From: Prevotella ihumii
GTDB lineage: Bacteria > Bacteroidota > Bacteroidia > Bacteroidales > Bacteroidaceae
Direction of reading: 5' to 3'
Assembly (NCBI RefSeq): GCF_900155655.1
Contig: NZ_LT706987.1
Location: 1,333,352-1,397,351 of the forward strand
DNA: 64,000 bases
Below the pieces are notes generated by a model. It was not told the origin of the DNA, made no database searches, and was given only the letters and a program-made list of their open reading frames with translations. The position numbers were made by a program, and so were the translations under genes. Below are positions 42,545 to 52,638 of this stretch, piece after piece; positions within the stretch are counted from its first letter, which is position 1, and every line of letters starts with the position of its first letter.

Positions 42545-43207
42545 ATGGTAAACATCGAAAAATCGTGGAAGGAAGTATTAAAGGACGAGTTTGAGAAGCC
42601 TTACTTCTTACAGCTGACCGACCAAGTACGCACAGAATATAAGCAAGGAAAGTGCTTCCCACCTGGGCGACTTATTTTCAATGCTTACAACCTTTGTCCT
42701 ATTGACAATGTCAAGGTGGTAATCCTTGGGCAAGACCCTTATCACGACGATGGCCAAGCTATGGGCTTGAGCTTCTCTGTACCTGAGAATGTTGCGCTTC
42801 CGCCATCGCTTCAGAATATCTATAAGGAAATTCAGCAAGACTTAGGATTACCTGTTCCGCAGTCGGGCGACCTTACCCATTGGGCTAACCAAGGTGTTTT
42901 GTTGCTCAATGCTACCCTTACCGTGCGTGCCCATCAAGCCAATAGTCACCAAAGATTGGGTTGGGCAAACTTTACCGATGCTACCATTAAAGCCATTAGC
43001 AACCACAACGAACACGTGGTGTTTATGCTGTGGGGCGGTTTTGCACGCTCTAAGAAAAACCTTATTGATGCTTCTCGCCATCTTATCTTAGAGTCGGTTC
43101 ACCCCTCTCCCCTCTCTGCCAATCGTGGCGGTTGGTTTGGCAATCATCATTTCTCACGTTGCAATGCCTATCTTACCGAAAACGGACTTACGCCTATTGA
43201 ATGGTAA
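42545..43207 (+). CDS. ung: Uracil-DNA glycosylase, family 1
   Basis: 220 aa, normal length. It removes uracil from DNA at the start of base excision repair. Catalytic Asp64 in 'LGQDPYHDDGQAMGLSFSVP', the water-binding 'LLNATLTVR' and 'HPSPLSANRGGWFG' with the catalytic His are all intact. It starts 20 bases after a family A element, and no TAnnTTTG box is evident in the remaining gap, so transcription may start inside or before the repeat. Confidence 0.97.
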   Translation: MVNIEKSWKEVLKDEFEKPYFLQLTDQVRTEYKQGKCFPPGRLIFNAYNLCPIDNVKVVILGQDPYHDDGQAMGLSFSVPENVALPPSLQNIYKEIQQDLGLPVPQSGDLTHWANQGVLLLNATLTVRAHQANSHQRLGWANFTDATIKAISNHNEHVVFMLWGGFARSKKNLIDASRHLILESVHPSPLSANRGGWFGNHHFSRCNAYLTENGLTPIEW

Positions 43208-43270
43208 AGGTATAAGAAAGCAATAACGGACGACAAAAACATTAGAAAACGACAAGTAAACAAACGATAA

Positions 43271-43873
43271 ATGGACAATAAAAAAATGATGCCTATCATT
43301 CAGGTGGGCAATGTTTTGGTATCTCCCGATATACTGACAGAGAAATTCTGTTGCGACCTTGATGCGTGTAAAGGCATTTGTTGCGTGGAAGGAGATGCAG
43401 GCGCACCTGTTAAAATGGAGGAAATAGCCGAGATAGAAGAGGTGGTAGACGTGGTTTGGAACGACCTTACAGCTTCGGCACAAAGCATTATTGACAAGCA
43501 AGGTGTGGTATATACCGACCGTGAGGGCGACCTTGTTACAAGTATTGTGCACGGCAAAGACTGCGTTTTCACCTGTTATGAGAATGGCTATTGTCTATGT
43601 AGTTTGGAACGTTCGTATCGTGCTGGCAAGACAAAGTTTGTGAAACCCATTTCGTGTGCGCTATATCCTATTCGTGTAAAAGAGTTTTCTAACAACCTTG
43701 TAGGCTTGAATTACAATCGTTGGGACATCTGCAAAGATGCCGTAAAGAAAGGTAAGGAATTGGATTTGCCTATCTATAAATTCTTAAAAGACCCACTAAT
43801 ACGCCGCTTTGGTGAAGAGTGGTATGCAGAATTGGAAGCTGTGGCAGCGCAATTGCTTGCAGGGGAGGAGTAA
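43271..43873 (+). CDS. DUF3109 family cysteine-rich protein
   Basis: 200 aa. 'EKFCCDLDACKGICCVEGDAGAPV' and 'CVFTCYENGYCLCSLERSYRAGKTKFVKPISCALYPIRV' are the Cys clusters typical of DUF3109, a Bacteroidetes-rich family with conserved Cys suggesting metal or Fe-S binding (related in style to YkgJ-type zinc/iron-chelating domains). No enzymatic role is known. Likely co-transcribed with ung (63-base gap, no terminator). Confidence 0.85.
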   Translation: MDNKKMMPIIQVGNVLVSPDILTEKFCCDLDACKGICCVEGDAGAPVKMEEIAEIEEVVDVVWNDLTASAQSIIDKQGVVYTDREGDLVTSIVHGKDCVFTCYENGYCLCSLERSYRAGKTKFVKPISCALYPIRVKEFSNNLVGLNYNRWDICKDAVKKGKELDLPIYKFLKDPLIRRFGEEWYAELEAVAAQLLAGEE

Positions 43874-43877
43874 TTCT

Positions 43878-43900
43878 TAAACTCAAATCGGTTGTTAGAC
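43878..43900. repeat. Isolated family A/C terminal repeat remnant
   Basis: TTAAACTCAAATCGGTTGTTAG, a degenerate copy of the terminal repeat alone, right after the DUF3109 stop; the body of the element is absent. Confidence 0.6.
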
Positions 43901-43995
43901 TAATCATTTTGCAAAGGTAACATTTTGACGAGAAATATTCGCTACCTACCCACACAGTTCGTTATAGAGCCATTTTTTGTGTATTATACATAAAA

Positions 43996-44044
43996 AGAGC
44001 TGAGACTACTTTTGGTGAAGTGTCTCAGCTCTGTATCTTTTTTT
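43996..44044 (+). terminator. Terminator after DUF3109 gene
   Basis: AGAGCTGAGAC pairs with GTCTCAGCTCT (loop of 15), followed by GTATCTTTTTTTT. Faces the convergent AraC gene. Confidence 0.85.
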
Positions 44045-44111
44045 TGATACGTGTTTAGCAAATTAACATTATTAGTCGTGTTATTTAAATCTGTTATAGT
44101 TTTGTCTAAGT

Positions 44112-44978
44112 TTAGCTTCTTCTGTATTGCGAAGGGCTCATTCCATAATGTTCTTTGAAGTATTTGCCCAAGAAACTTTGGTTAGGGAAGGTGAGTTCTT
44201 CGGCAATTTGTTTAATGCTCATCTTTGTATTTTTAAGCATTACACGTATTTCAAGCATTACGTAGTAGTCTATCCAGTCGCTTGGTGTACGTTTACTAAT
44301 GTGCTTTATTGTTTCTGAAAGGTACTTTGGTGTGATGCACAATTGTTCTGCATACCAGCTTACGCGACGTTCTGTGCGGAATTCTTTCTCTACCAACTTG
44401 ATGAAGTCGGCAAAAATAGACTCTGCACGTGTCTTTCCAGTCTTCTCCACATTATGCAAACGGTAGATGACATTGCACATATCGTAAATCAAAACCTTGA
44501 GGATTGTGCTCACCATTTCACGACGGAACTGGTGGTCAAGGTCCAACATCTTGATTTTAACCGATTGTACATAAGCTATCAACTCTTTCACCAAGCGGTC
44601 GTCGGCGTGGAACACAGGGTGCAAGCGAGCAAACAAGAAAAGAGCCGAAAGCTCTCTGATGCCGCTTACTATTTCTTGAAAGAAGTCTTTCGACAGTGCC
44701 AAAACAGTGCCTTTGCAGTCTGCTGACATTTCGAAATCTCCTATCACTTGGCCTTCGCTTATTATCATAAGGTCGCCTTTGCCAATTCTTTGTTTCTCTG
44801 TATCCACCGTGTATTCAATATGTCCTTCGGTGCATATTGCCAATATTAGGCATCTCATACGCGAAATTTCCTTCAGACTTGGTAGTCCTGTTGTTTGATC
44901 GTATAGCAGACAATCCTTTTCTATGTTGAAGCCATTGGGGAACTCCTGCTTGATCAAGTCTACATTTAATTCTCTCAT
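44112..44978 (-). CDS. AraC family transcriptional regulator
   Basis: 288 aa. N-terminal cupin-like sensing region ('MRCLILAICTEGHIEYTVDTEKQRIGKGDLMIISEGQVIGD') and C-terminal AraC DNA-binding domain (about 190-288) with two HTH units: 'VSWYAEQLCITPKYLSETIKHISKRTPSDWI' and 'SIKQIAEELTFPNQSFLGKYFKEHYGMSPSQYR'. A TACTTTTG box at 45019-45026 lies 41 bases before the ATG. No adjacent co-oriented target gene, so the regulon is unknown. Confidence 0.9.
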   Translation of the reverse strand: MRELNVDLIKQEFPNGFNIEKDCLLYDQTTGLPSLKEISRMRCLILAICTEGHIEYTVDTEKQRIGKGDLMIISEGQVIGDFEMSADCKGTVLALSKDFFQEIVSGIRELSALFLFARLHPVFHADDRLVKELIAYVQSVKIKMLDLDHQFRREMVSTILKVLIYDMCNVIYRLHNVEKTGKTRAESIFADFIKLVEKEFRTERRVSWYAEQLCITPKYLSETIKHISKRTPSDWIDYYVMLEIRVMLKNTKMSIKQIAEELTFPNQSFLGKYFKEHYGMSPSQYRRS

Positions 44979-45318
44979 AATAAAAAAATGATAGGTTAAT
45001 TTGCTAACTTTTCGAATGCAAAAGTAATCAAAAAAATGGGAAAATCATAACTAAAGGAATTAAAGAACAATATTTTTCAATTTTATAACGTTGGTATATT
45101 CTATTTTCAACGATTAATGTTTCTTAATTCCAAATTTTAGTTTTTTCTTCGCATAAGTTGGTTTATAGATTGCAAATTTACTTTACATTACCAATATTTA
45201 AATCTCCTTTTCTGGGTTCATTTTGTTAGTATTATGTTGGCATAAGTTCTATTTTGTAAGTTGAACTGTTTCCTTTCATCTCTTTAAATGGTACATTTTG
45301 CAGTTGAATTATCAGTGC

Positions 45319-45431
45319 ATAAAAATCCCCTTTTAGATGTTTTAAGTTTGCAAGTGTTGCTTCCCATACCGCTTTCTAAGCTTTTTGGTTGCTTCTTTAC
45401 AAACCCTTTTTATCTAAAAGGGGATTTTTAT
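45319..45431. repeat. 20-bp perfect inverted repeat downstream of gyrB
   Basis: ATAAAAATCCCCTTTTAGAT (45319-45338) and its exact inverse (45412-45431) are separated by 73 bases. The 545-base gap between gyrB and the AraC gene otherwise holds the AraC promoter and A+T-rich sequence. It could be a 3' structure of the gyrB transcript or a small mobile-element relic. Confidence 0.75.
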
Positions 45432-45524
45432 AGTTTATGAGGTTGAGGCTTAACGCTTCACTTCTTGCTGTTGAGCTATCAGGTGTGCCTTTGTCAGCCT
45501 CTTCTGTTTTCGTTGTTTTACGCT

Positions 45525-47561
<2,037 letters not shown>

Positions 47562-47589
47562 CTATTTCTTAATTGTTACTATCTCCTTG

Positions 47590-47597
47590 CAAAGATA
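47590..47597 (-). promoter_or_regulatory. -7 box TATCTTTG for gyrB
   Basis: CAAAGATA on plus, 95 bases before the gyrB ATG. Confidence 0.55.
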
Positions 47598-47726
47598 CAA
47601 AATATTATTGAGTTATGGCAATATTTCTAATCAAAAAAACACTAAAATATAGGCTCTGTACGCTTTGTTGTAAATAGTAGGGTTGGTGGTTGGGTTTTGT
47701 GGTTTAGAGTAGTGTAGATATAGCAA

Positions 47727-47755
47727 AGGTCGCAACCTATTGTGGATTGCGACCT
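47727..47755 (-). terminator. Terminator-like hairpin after rpsT
   Basis: AGGTCGCAA pairs with TTGCGACCT (loop of 11); on the minus strand only TTTG follows, so it is a modest terminator. Confidence 0.6.
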
Positions 47756-47790
47756 AAATTATTCTTTATTAGCTATGACGAAGTCGAAGA

Positions 47791-48045
47791 TTAACCTAAG
47801 CTTGCAATGTGCTTGCAAAGGCCTGACTTCAAGTTTGCTGCCTTATTCTTGTGAATAATATTTGTCTTAGCAAGCTTGTCGAGCATCTTCTGTATTGTAG
47901 GATACAGTTTAACAGCTTCTTCCTTGTCAGCGATATTGCGGAACTTGCGAACAGCATTACGCATAGTCTTTGCATAGTACTTATTGTGCAAAGTCTTCAC
48001 TTTGTCCTGACGGATTCTCTTAAGTGATGATTTGTGATTTGCCAT
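47791..48045 (-). CDS. rpsT: 30S ribosomal protein S20
   Basis: 84 aa, normal length. '[35 protein letters not shown]' and '[33 protein letters not shown]' are the diagnostic basic helices that bind 16S rRNA. It follows tRNA-Glu by 27 bases on the same strand and is probably co-transcribed with it. Confidence 0.97.
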   Translation of the reverse strand: MANHKSSLKRIRQDKVKTLHNKYYAKTMRNAVRKFRNIADKEEAVKLYPTIQKMLDKLAKTNIIHKNKAANLKSGLCKHIASLG

Positions 48046-48072
48046 CTTTACTTTCTCTATTTATTTTGTTTG

Positions 48073-48144
48073 TAGTCTCTAGGGGAATCGAACCCCTCTT
48101 GCAAGAATGAAAATCTTGTGTCCTAACCGATAGACGAAGAGACC
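48073..48144 (-). tRNA. tRNA-Glu (TTC)
   Basis: 72 nt without CCA. Acceptor GGTCTCT pairs with AGAGACT (one G-T), anticodon arm CAAGA-TTTTCAT-TCTTG (anticodon TTC), T-arm GAGGGGTTCGATTCCCCT. A TACCTTTG promoter lies 19 bases upstream. Confidence 0.95.
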
Positions 48145-48162
48145 ATTGCTTGATTGCGGGTG

Positions 48163-48170
48163 CAAAGGTA
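48163..48170 (-). promoter_or_regulatory. -7 box TACCTTTG for tRNA-Glu and rpsT
   Basis: CAAAGGTA on plus; no other -7 box lies between the tRNA and rpsT. Confidence 0.6.
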
Positions 48171-48233
48171 TAGCATTATTTTGAATGTGCCAAATTTTTC
48201 TATAAAATTTTTTAGTTTTGGGCGCATTTTTTG

Positions 48234-48241
48234 TAATTTTG
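48234..48241 (+). promoter_or_regulatory. -7 box TAATTTTG for recO
   Basis: Lies 16 bases before the recO ATG at 48257 and excludes a start further upstream. Confidence 0.55.
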
Positions 48242-48256
48242 CCCCGTATAAGGCTT

Positions 48257-48982
48257 ATGATAACAAAAACAAAGGGCATTGTGCTGCATAATATAAAGTA
48301 TGGAGACGCTTCCTTGATAGTGGATGTTTTTACAGAAACTATGGGTAGAGTGGCTTTTCTTGTGCGTATTCCTAAAACTTCGAAGGGTAGGGTGAAGAAG
48401 CAGTATTTCCAACCTTTAACGCTTTTAGACCTTGAGTTTGATTACCGACAGCGCAGTTCGTTGCAGCATATTAAGGATGTTCGCATTGCTGTGCCTTATG
48501 CTTCTATTGCTTTCGATGCAGTAAAATCTACGCTTTCGCTCTTCCTTGCAGAGTTTTTATACCACGTTACGAAGAGCGAACAGCACAATCCCACCTTATT
48601 TAATTATATAAGCAATAGTTTTCAGTGGTTGGACGGGGCTGTGGAAGGTTATGCCAATTTCCATCTTGTGTTTATGATGCGCCTTACCCGCTTTGTGGGT
48701 TTTTATCCCAACCTTGACGATTACACCCGTGGGTGTTACTTTGATATGCGCGAAGGAGCATTTACGCCTGTGCCTACCCTCCATTCCGATTTTCTTTCGC
48801 CCGATGATGCAAGTAGGGTACACCAATTGATGCGAATGGATTACGAAACGATGCACCTTTTTAAGCTGTCGCACAACGAGCGCAACCGCATCACCGACCT
48901 TGCTTTGCATTATTATCGCCTGCACGTACCTACAATGTCCGAACTTCGGAGTTATGATGTACTGCGCGAAGTGTTTAGATAG
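48257..48982 (+). CDS. recO: DNA repair protein RecO
   Basis: 241 aa from ATG 48257. RecO helps load RecA on SSB-coated DNA in the RecFOR pathway. The N-terminal OB fold ('MITKTKGIVLHNIKYGDASLIVDVFTETMGRVAFLVR') and the helical C-domain with 'FHLVFMMRLTRFVGFYPNL' fit Bacteroidetes RecO; the zinc-finger cysteines of some homologues are reduced to a single Cys ('RGCYFDMREGAF'). Monocistronic. Confidence 0.92.
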   Translation: MITKTKGIVLHNIKYGDASLIVDVFTETMGRVAFLVRIPKTSKGRVKKQYFQPLTLLDLEFDYRQRSSLQHIKDVRIAVPYASIAFDAVKSTLSLFLAEFLYHVTKSEQHNPTLFNYISNSFQWLDGAVEGYANFHLVFMMRLTRFVGFYPNLDDYTRGCYFDMREGAFTPVPTLHSDFLSPDDASRVHQLMRMDYETMHLFKLSHNERNRITDLALHYYRLHVPTMSELRSYDVLREVFR

Positions 48983-49142
48983 TTTGTCGTCCTTGGACTT
49001 TTTTATAAATATAATAAGGTGTACAAATAGTGTGCCAAACAAAAGTGTGGAAATTTGTGATTTAACATTTGAAATAACGAAATAGGAATGTTTGAAATGT
49101 CTTGTTTTGTGTTCTAAAACTCCACTCTTCGGTCTGCTGCTT

Positions 49143-49225
49143 GTCAAAGTTCAACTTTGATACTGCCAAACATATATGTTTTACCACGCCAAAGTTGAAC
49201 TTTCAGCTTCTCAAAGTTGAACTTT
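49143..49225. repeat. Family D palindrome array (copy D4)
   Basis: AAAGTTCAACTTT, AAACATATATGTTTT, AAAGTTGAACTTT and AAAGTTGAACTTT at about 22-base spacing. It is part of a 920-base gap (48983-49902) that holds only this and the three repeats listed next. Confidence 0.8.
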
Positions 49226-49374
49226 CATCTCCTCATTTGCCCATAAAACGTGCTTTTTTCTCGTTTTCTTCCTTTAAAAAGTTCTATGTTTCTGCTCTTG
49301 GTATGCCTTGTTTTTGCACAATAGGGTTGAAGTTGTTGTAATGTAAAGATAATCAGCGAGTTGTCATTGCACAC

Positions 49375-49432
49375 GCATAACGCTCGTATTTGCTTACTCC
49401 TTCCTTGTTGGTTGCAAATACGAGCGTTATGC
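49375..49432. repeat. 19-bp perfect inverted repeat (hairpin)
   Basis: GCATAACGCTCGTATTTGC (49375-49393) and its exact inverse (49414-49432) with a 20-base loop. No T-run follows on either strand. Confidence 0.8.
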
Positions 49433-49552
49433 TCCCTTGATTTAACACATTCTTTGCTTAAAACCGAATAAACGAAAAGTATAGGCGATAAATCTATTAG
49501 GGCGTGTAGGGGAGTCAAAGGGAGCTATGCTCAAATGTTTGTGGGGGCTTGT

Positions 49553-49642
49553 AGGGGGCTTGATTTATTCGCAAGCTCATCAACACGTATCAAGTTCCGA
49601 TTAACAACTTGTGAGGAGCGGAACTTGATAAATCGAGCCCCT
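49553..49642. repeat. Nested inverted repeats
   Basis: Outer arms AGGGGGCTTGATTTAT / ATAAATCGAGCCCCT (imperfect) enclose perfect inner arms ATCAAGTTCCG (49589-49599) / CGGAACTTGAT (49619-49629). It resembles a small fold-back element; no known family recognised. Confidence 0.65.
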
Positions 49643-49769
49643 GCACACCCTTGCGCACATTAAAATCTGTTTTAAAAGGAACTTTCTCTTACACTTTTCG
49701 TACACCTGTTTAGATGTTTTATTACATTTCACATATTTTGTTTTACACGCTTCATCTTATATTGTTGGA

Positions 49770-49853
49770 TTTGTCGGACCTGTCGGACAGGTCTGACCCG
49801 TCCGACAGGTCCGACAGGTCCGACAAGTCCGACTTGTCCGACAGGTCTGACAA
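49770..49853. repeat. Family C array (copy C7) at the 3' end of the MFS gene
   Basis: TTTGTCGGAC at the left and GTCTGACAAA at the right enclose nine-base units (CTGTCGGAC, AGGTCCGAC, AAGTCCGAC). It lies 50 bases past the MFS stop and could be its 3' hairpin. Confidence 0.8.
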
Positions 49854-49902
49854 ACCTTGACTAAAATGTGTAGATGGTGTGTGAAATCATTGAAACAACG
49901 AC

Positions 49903-51234
49903 TTATTTCTTGTCCTTTATCATTCCTACGGCGAAGGCACCTATTACTAACGCCACACCAGCCACAATCATCATATTGCTTTGAATCGAACCCACAGCGT
50001 TGAGCAATACACCACCTACGAGGGCTGCAATGATTTGAGGAATACAGATAGTGCCGTTGAATAGTCCTAAGTATGCACCCATATGGCCATAACCCTCCAA
50101 AGCGTTGGTTACAAAGGTGAAAGGCATAGCAAGGATAGCTGCCCAAGCACAACCGATGAGAAGGAAAGGAATGAACATAACATACTGGTCGTGAACGAAA
50201 ACAGTCATAGCAAAGCCAATACCACCTAATACCAATGAGAGCGCATAAGCAAACTTGCGATTAGCAATTTGTGGGAGTACCATTGCCCAACCCACAGAAC
50301 CTATGGCTTGAACGGCAAAGAGAATACCCACCCAGTTGCCTGCTTCCTGATAGCCCGCAGTGGCTGTGGCGTCTGCTGCAAGCATATCTACGCCCCAGCA
50401 ATTGGCAGCTACTGTGCCGTTGGTATAAGTCCACATATACATAAATGCAAACCAAGAGAAGAATTGTACCAAGCCCACTTTCCAGAAAGTAGAAGGCGCA
50501 TTCTTTAAGAGTGTTATCCAGTTGGCGTTGCTCTCGTTGTCGGTTTCGCTAAGATTGTGATATTCTGCATATTCTTTTGGTGGCATTTCCTTTACCTTGA
50601 GCGTGGTATAGAGTACGCAAAGAATAAGAAAGGCAGCACCTACATAGAACGAGTAGATAACCGAGTCGGGGACAACACCGTTAGGAGCAGAGTTTTTGAT
50701 ACCTATATAAGTAAAGAGGAAGGGGAAAACATAGCCCACCAACGAACCAGCATTGCAAAGAAAACTCTGAATAGAGTAAGCTAAGCCCTTTTGTTTTTCG
50801 TTCACCTCGTCGCCTACAAGCATCTTGAAGGGTTGCATTGCCATATTGATACTCGTGTCTAATAGCATTAAGGCAATCAATCCAAATATCATTGTTGTAC
50901 CAACCGCCATTCCGAACGAACCAGAGTTTGGCAATAAGCACATTACCAATACGGCTACGGCTGCACCAACAAAAAGATAAGGAATACGGCGGCCGAAGCG
51001 TGTCCACGTTTTGTCGGACATCGTGCCAACAATGGGTTGAACAAGGATACCCATCAGTGGAGGGAGAATCCAAAAATAGCTCAAGTTGTGAGGGTCAGCC
51101 CCCAATGTTGCGAAAATGCGCGATATGTTTGCACTCTGCAATGCGTAAGCGATTTGCACACCAAAAAATCCAAAGCTAAGGTTCCAGAGCTGCCCAAAGC
51201 TCTTGTCGGGACGAGTTTTTAATTGTTTATCCAT
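49903..51234 (-). CDS. MFS sugar transporter (SLC45/maltose-sucrose symporter-like)
   Basis: 443 aa, about 12 membrane helices. The N-terminus 'LWNLSFGFFGVQIAYALQSANISRIFATLGADPHNLSYFWILPPLMGILVQPIVGTMSDKTWTRFGRRIPY' carries the SLC45/GPH-like signature, including the RFGRR loop after helix 2. It likely moves maltose, maltooligosaccharides or a related disaccharide across the inner membrane after uptake by SusCD. It lies downstream of the LacI gene on the same strand and divergent from susCDEF. Substrate is inferred from context. Confidence 0.87.
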   Translation of the reverse strand: MDKQLKTRPDKSFGQLWNLSFGFFGVQIAYALQSANISRIFATLGADPHNLSYFWILPPLMGILVQPIVGTMSDKTWTRFGRRIPYLFVGAAVAVLVMCLLPNSGSFGMAVGTTMIFGLIALMLLDTSINMAMQPFKMLVGDEVNEKQKGLAYSIQSFLCNAGSLVGYVFPFLFTYIGIKNSAPNGVVPDSVIYSFYVGAAFLILCVLYTTLKVKEMPPKEYAEYHNLSETDNESNANWITLLKNAPSTFWKVGLVQFFSWFAFMYMWTYTNGTVAANCWGVDMLAADATATAGYQEAGNWVGILFAVQAIGSVGWAMVLPQIANRKFAYALSLVLGGIGFAMTVFVHDQYVMFIPFLLIGCAWAAILAMPFTFVTNALEGYGHMGAYLGLFNGTICIPQIIAALVGGVLLNAVGSIQSNMMIVAGVALVIGAFAVGMIKDKK

Positions 51235-51286
51235 AATCTTTTATTTTTTTTGTTTCTTATTTTCTTTTCGTTTTTGTGGGGGGATT

Positions 51287-51329
51287 GGACGGGGCAGACG
51301 AGTCTGACAGGTCGGACAAGTCTGATGAG
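51287..51329. repeat. Short family C array (copy C8)
   Basis: About four 9-nt units (GACGAGTCT, GACAGGTCG, GACAAGTCT) between the LacI and MFS genes. Confidence 0.65.
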
Positions 51330-51349
51330 CGTAAGCAAGAGCGCTTTTC

Positions 51350-52375
51350 TTATCGGGTTGTTCCTCTGAGTATGAGTCTTGTTCTTACAATTCGCTTTTC
51401 TACTGACTCCATTGGCAGTGCGCCTTCCACCTTATCTATAAGTATGTTGGCAGCCTCTTCGCCTACTCGTATGCCGCGTTGCTCTACGGTGGTGAGCATA
51501 GGGTCGCAACTTGTTGCACGCTCTCCATTGGTGAAACCACAGATAGAAACTTCTTCGGGAATACGTTTGCCCATTCGTTTGCACGAGTAAAGAATACCGA
51601 TTGCAGTGTCATCGTTTACTGCAAAGAAAGCGTCGGGCGGTTCGGGCAGGTCGAATAAGTCGGGCGTGATGGCTTCAGCGTCTGTACGATTGTCACACAT
51701 ACGAATAAGTTGTTCGTCGGGCTCGATGCCGTGTTTGCGCAATGCGTCAAGATAACCATTGTATCTGTTCTTTCCTATTTCGAGATTGAGCGACACCCCA
51801 TAGAAGGCTATGCGTTTGCACCCACTATTAATAAGGTGGGTAACGGCAGCCATCGAGCCCATGTAATCGTCTATCACCACACGGCTTGCGTGTACACCAG
51901 TGCTAATGCGGTCGTAGAAGACGAGTGGGAGACCCTTGTTGATGAGTTGTTGGAAGTGGTCGTACTTTATCGTGTCTTTTGCTTGCGATACGATAACACC
52001 ACATACTTTATTCTCATAAAACGACTTACATATCTGTACTTCCTTTTCGTAGCGTTCGTCACTTTGAGCTACCATCAGTCGGTAGCCACGTGCCGAAGCC
52101 TCTTCCTCTATACCAGCAAGGATAGAAGAGAAGTAGAAGTGAGTGAATTTTGGTACAATTACACCGATAACTTTGAGCGGTTGCACTTTACTTTTGCGCA
52201 ACGCTTCTGCAAGAATGTTGGGTGAGTAATTGTGTTCGCGTGCAAAACGCTTTATTTCTTCACGCTTTTCAGCAGAAATTCTTGGGCTGTCTTTTAGCGC
52301 ACGTGATACTGTAGCCACCGAAACACCGAGTTCGCGGGCTATATCCTTCATTGTGTAATTTCTGCTTGTTTGCAT
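51350..52375 (-). CDS. LacI family transcriptional regulator
   Basis: 341 aa. N-terminal LacI HTH and hinge ('TMKDIARELGVSVATVSRALKDSPRISAEKREEIKRFAREHNYSPNILAEALRKS', residues 8-62) and a periplasmic-binding-like sensor domain ('VIGVIVPKFTHFYFSSILAGIEEEA', 'DAFFAVNDDTAIGILYSCKRMGKRIPEEVSICGF'). It probably controls the divergent susCDEF operon and the MFS gene in response to a sugar. A TATATTTG -7 box lies at 52417-52424. Regulation by LacI rather than SusR or a hybrid two-component system is common for disaccharide and alpha-glucan loci in this phylum. Confidence 0.93.
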   Translation of the reverse strand: MQTSRNYTMKDIARELGVSVATVSRALKDSPRISAEKREEIKRFAREHNYSPNILAEALRKSKVQPLKVIGVIVPKFTHFYFSSILAGIEEEASARGYRLMVAQSDERYEKEVQICKSFYENKVCGVIVSQAKDTIKYDHFQQLINKGLPLVFYDRISTGVHASRVVIDDYMGSMAAVTHLINSGCKRIAFYGVSLNLEIGKNRYNGYLDALRKHGIEPDEQLIRMCDNRTDAEAITPDLFDLPEPPDAFFAVNDDTAIGILYSCKRMGKRIPEEVSICGFTNGERATSCDPMLTTVEQRGIRVGEEAANILIDKVEGALPMESVEKRIVRTRLILRGTTR

Positions 52376-52416
52376 AACAAATGTTTGTTTTTAGTTATCT
52401 TTTCTATTTTATAGGG

Positions 52417-52424
52417 CAAATATA
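52417..52424 (-). promoter_or_regulatory. -7 box TATATTTG for the LacI gene
   Basis: CAAATATA on plus, 42 bases before the LacI ATG. Confidence 0.5.
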
Positions 52425-52480
52425 CACAATTTTACAATAACATTGACCTGTATCAAATAATTAATAATTTTATCACAGTG

Positions 52481-52490
52481 CAATCGTTTG
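52481..52490. promoter_or_regulatory. Candidate LacI-family operator CAATCGTTTG
   Basis: CAAnCGnTTG is the core of many LacI/PurR-family operators, and this is the only such site noticed in the lacI-susC gap. It lies between the two divergent promoters, about 57 bases upstream of the susC -7 box. Confidence 0.4.
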
Positions 52491-52546
52491 TCTAAGTTAA
52501 TAACTGTTTTTAAATAAAAAAAGACTAAACTAAGGGCAAAGTGTCC

Positions 52547-52554
52547 TATCTTTG
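52547..52554 (+). promoter_or_regulatory. -7 box TATCTTTG for susCDEF
   Basis: Perfect TAnnTTTG match; the leader is about 78 nt. It also shows that the long reading frame upstream of ATG 52639 is not the protein start. Confidence 0.65.
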
Positions 52555-52638
52555 CCACAAATATGCCTTGATTGGCTATTAACCAATGCGAATTTATGCA
52601 GATTATTATCAATTTTAAATAACTATAAATGTAAAAAG

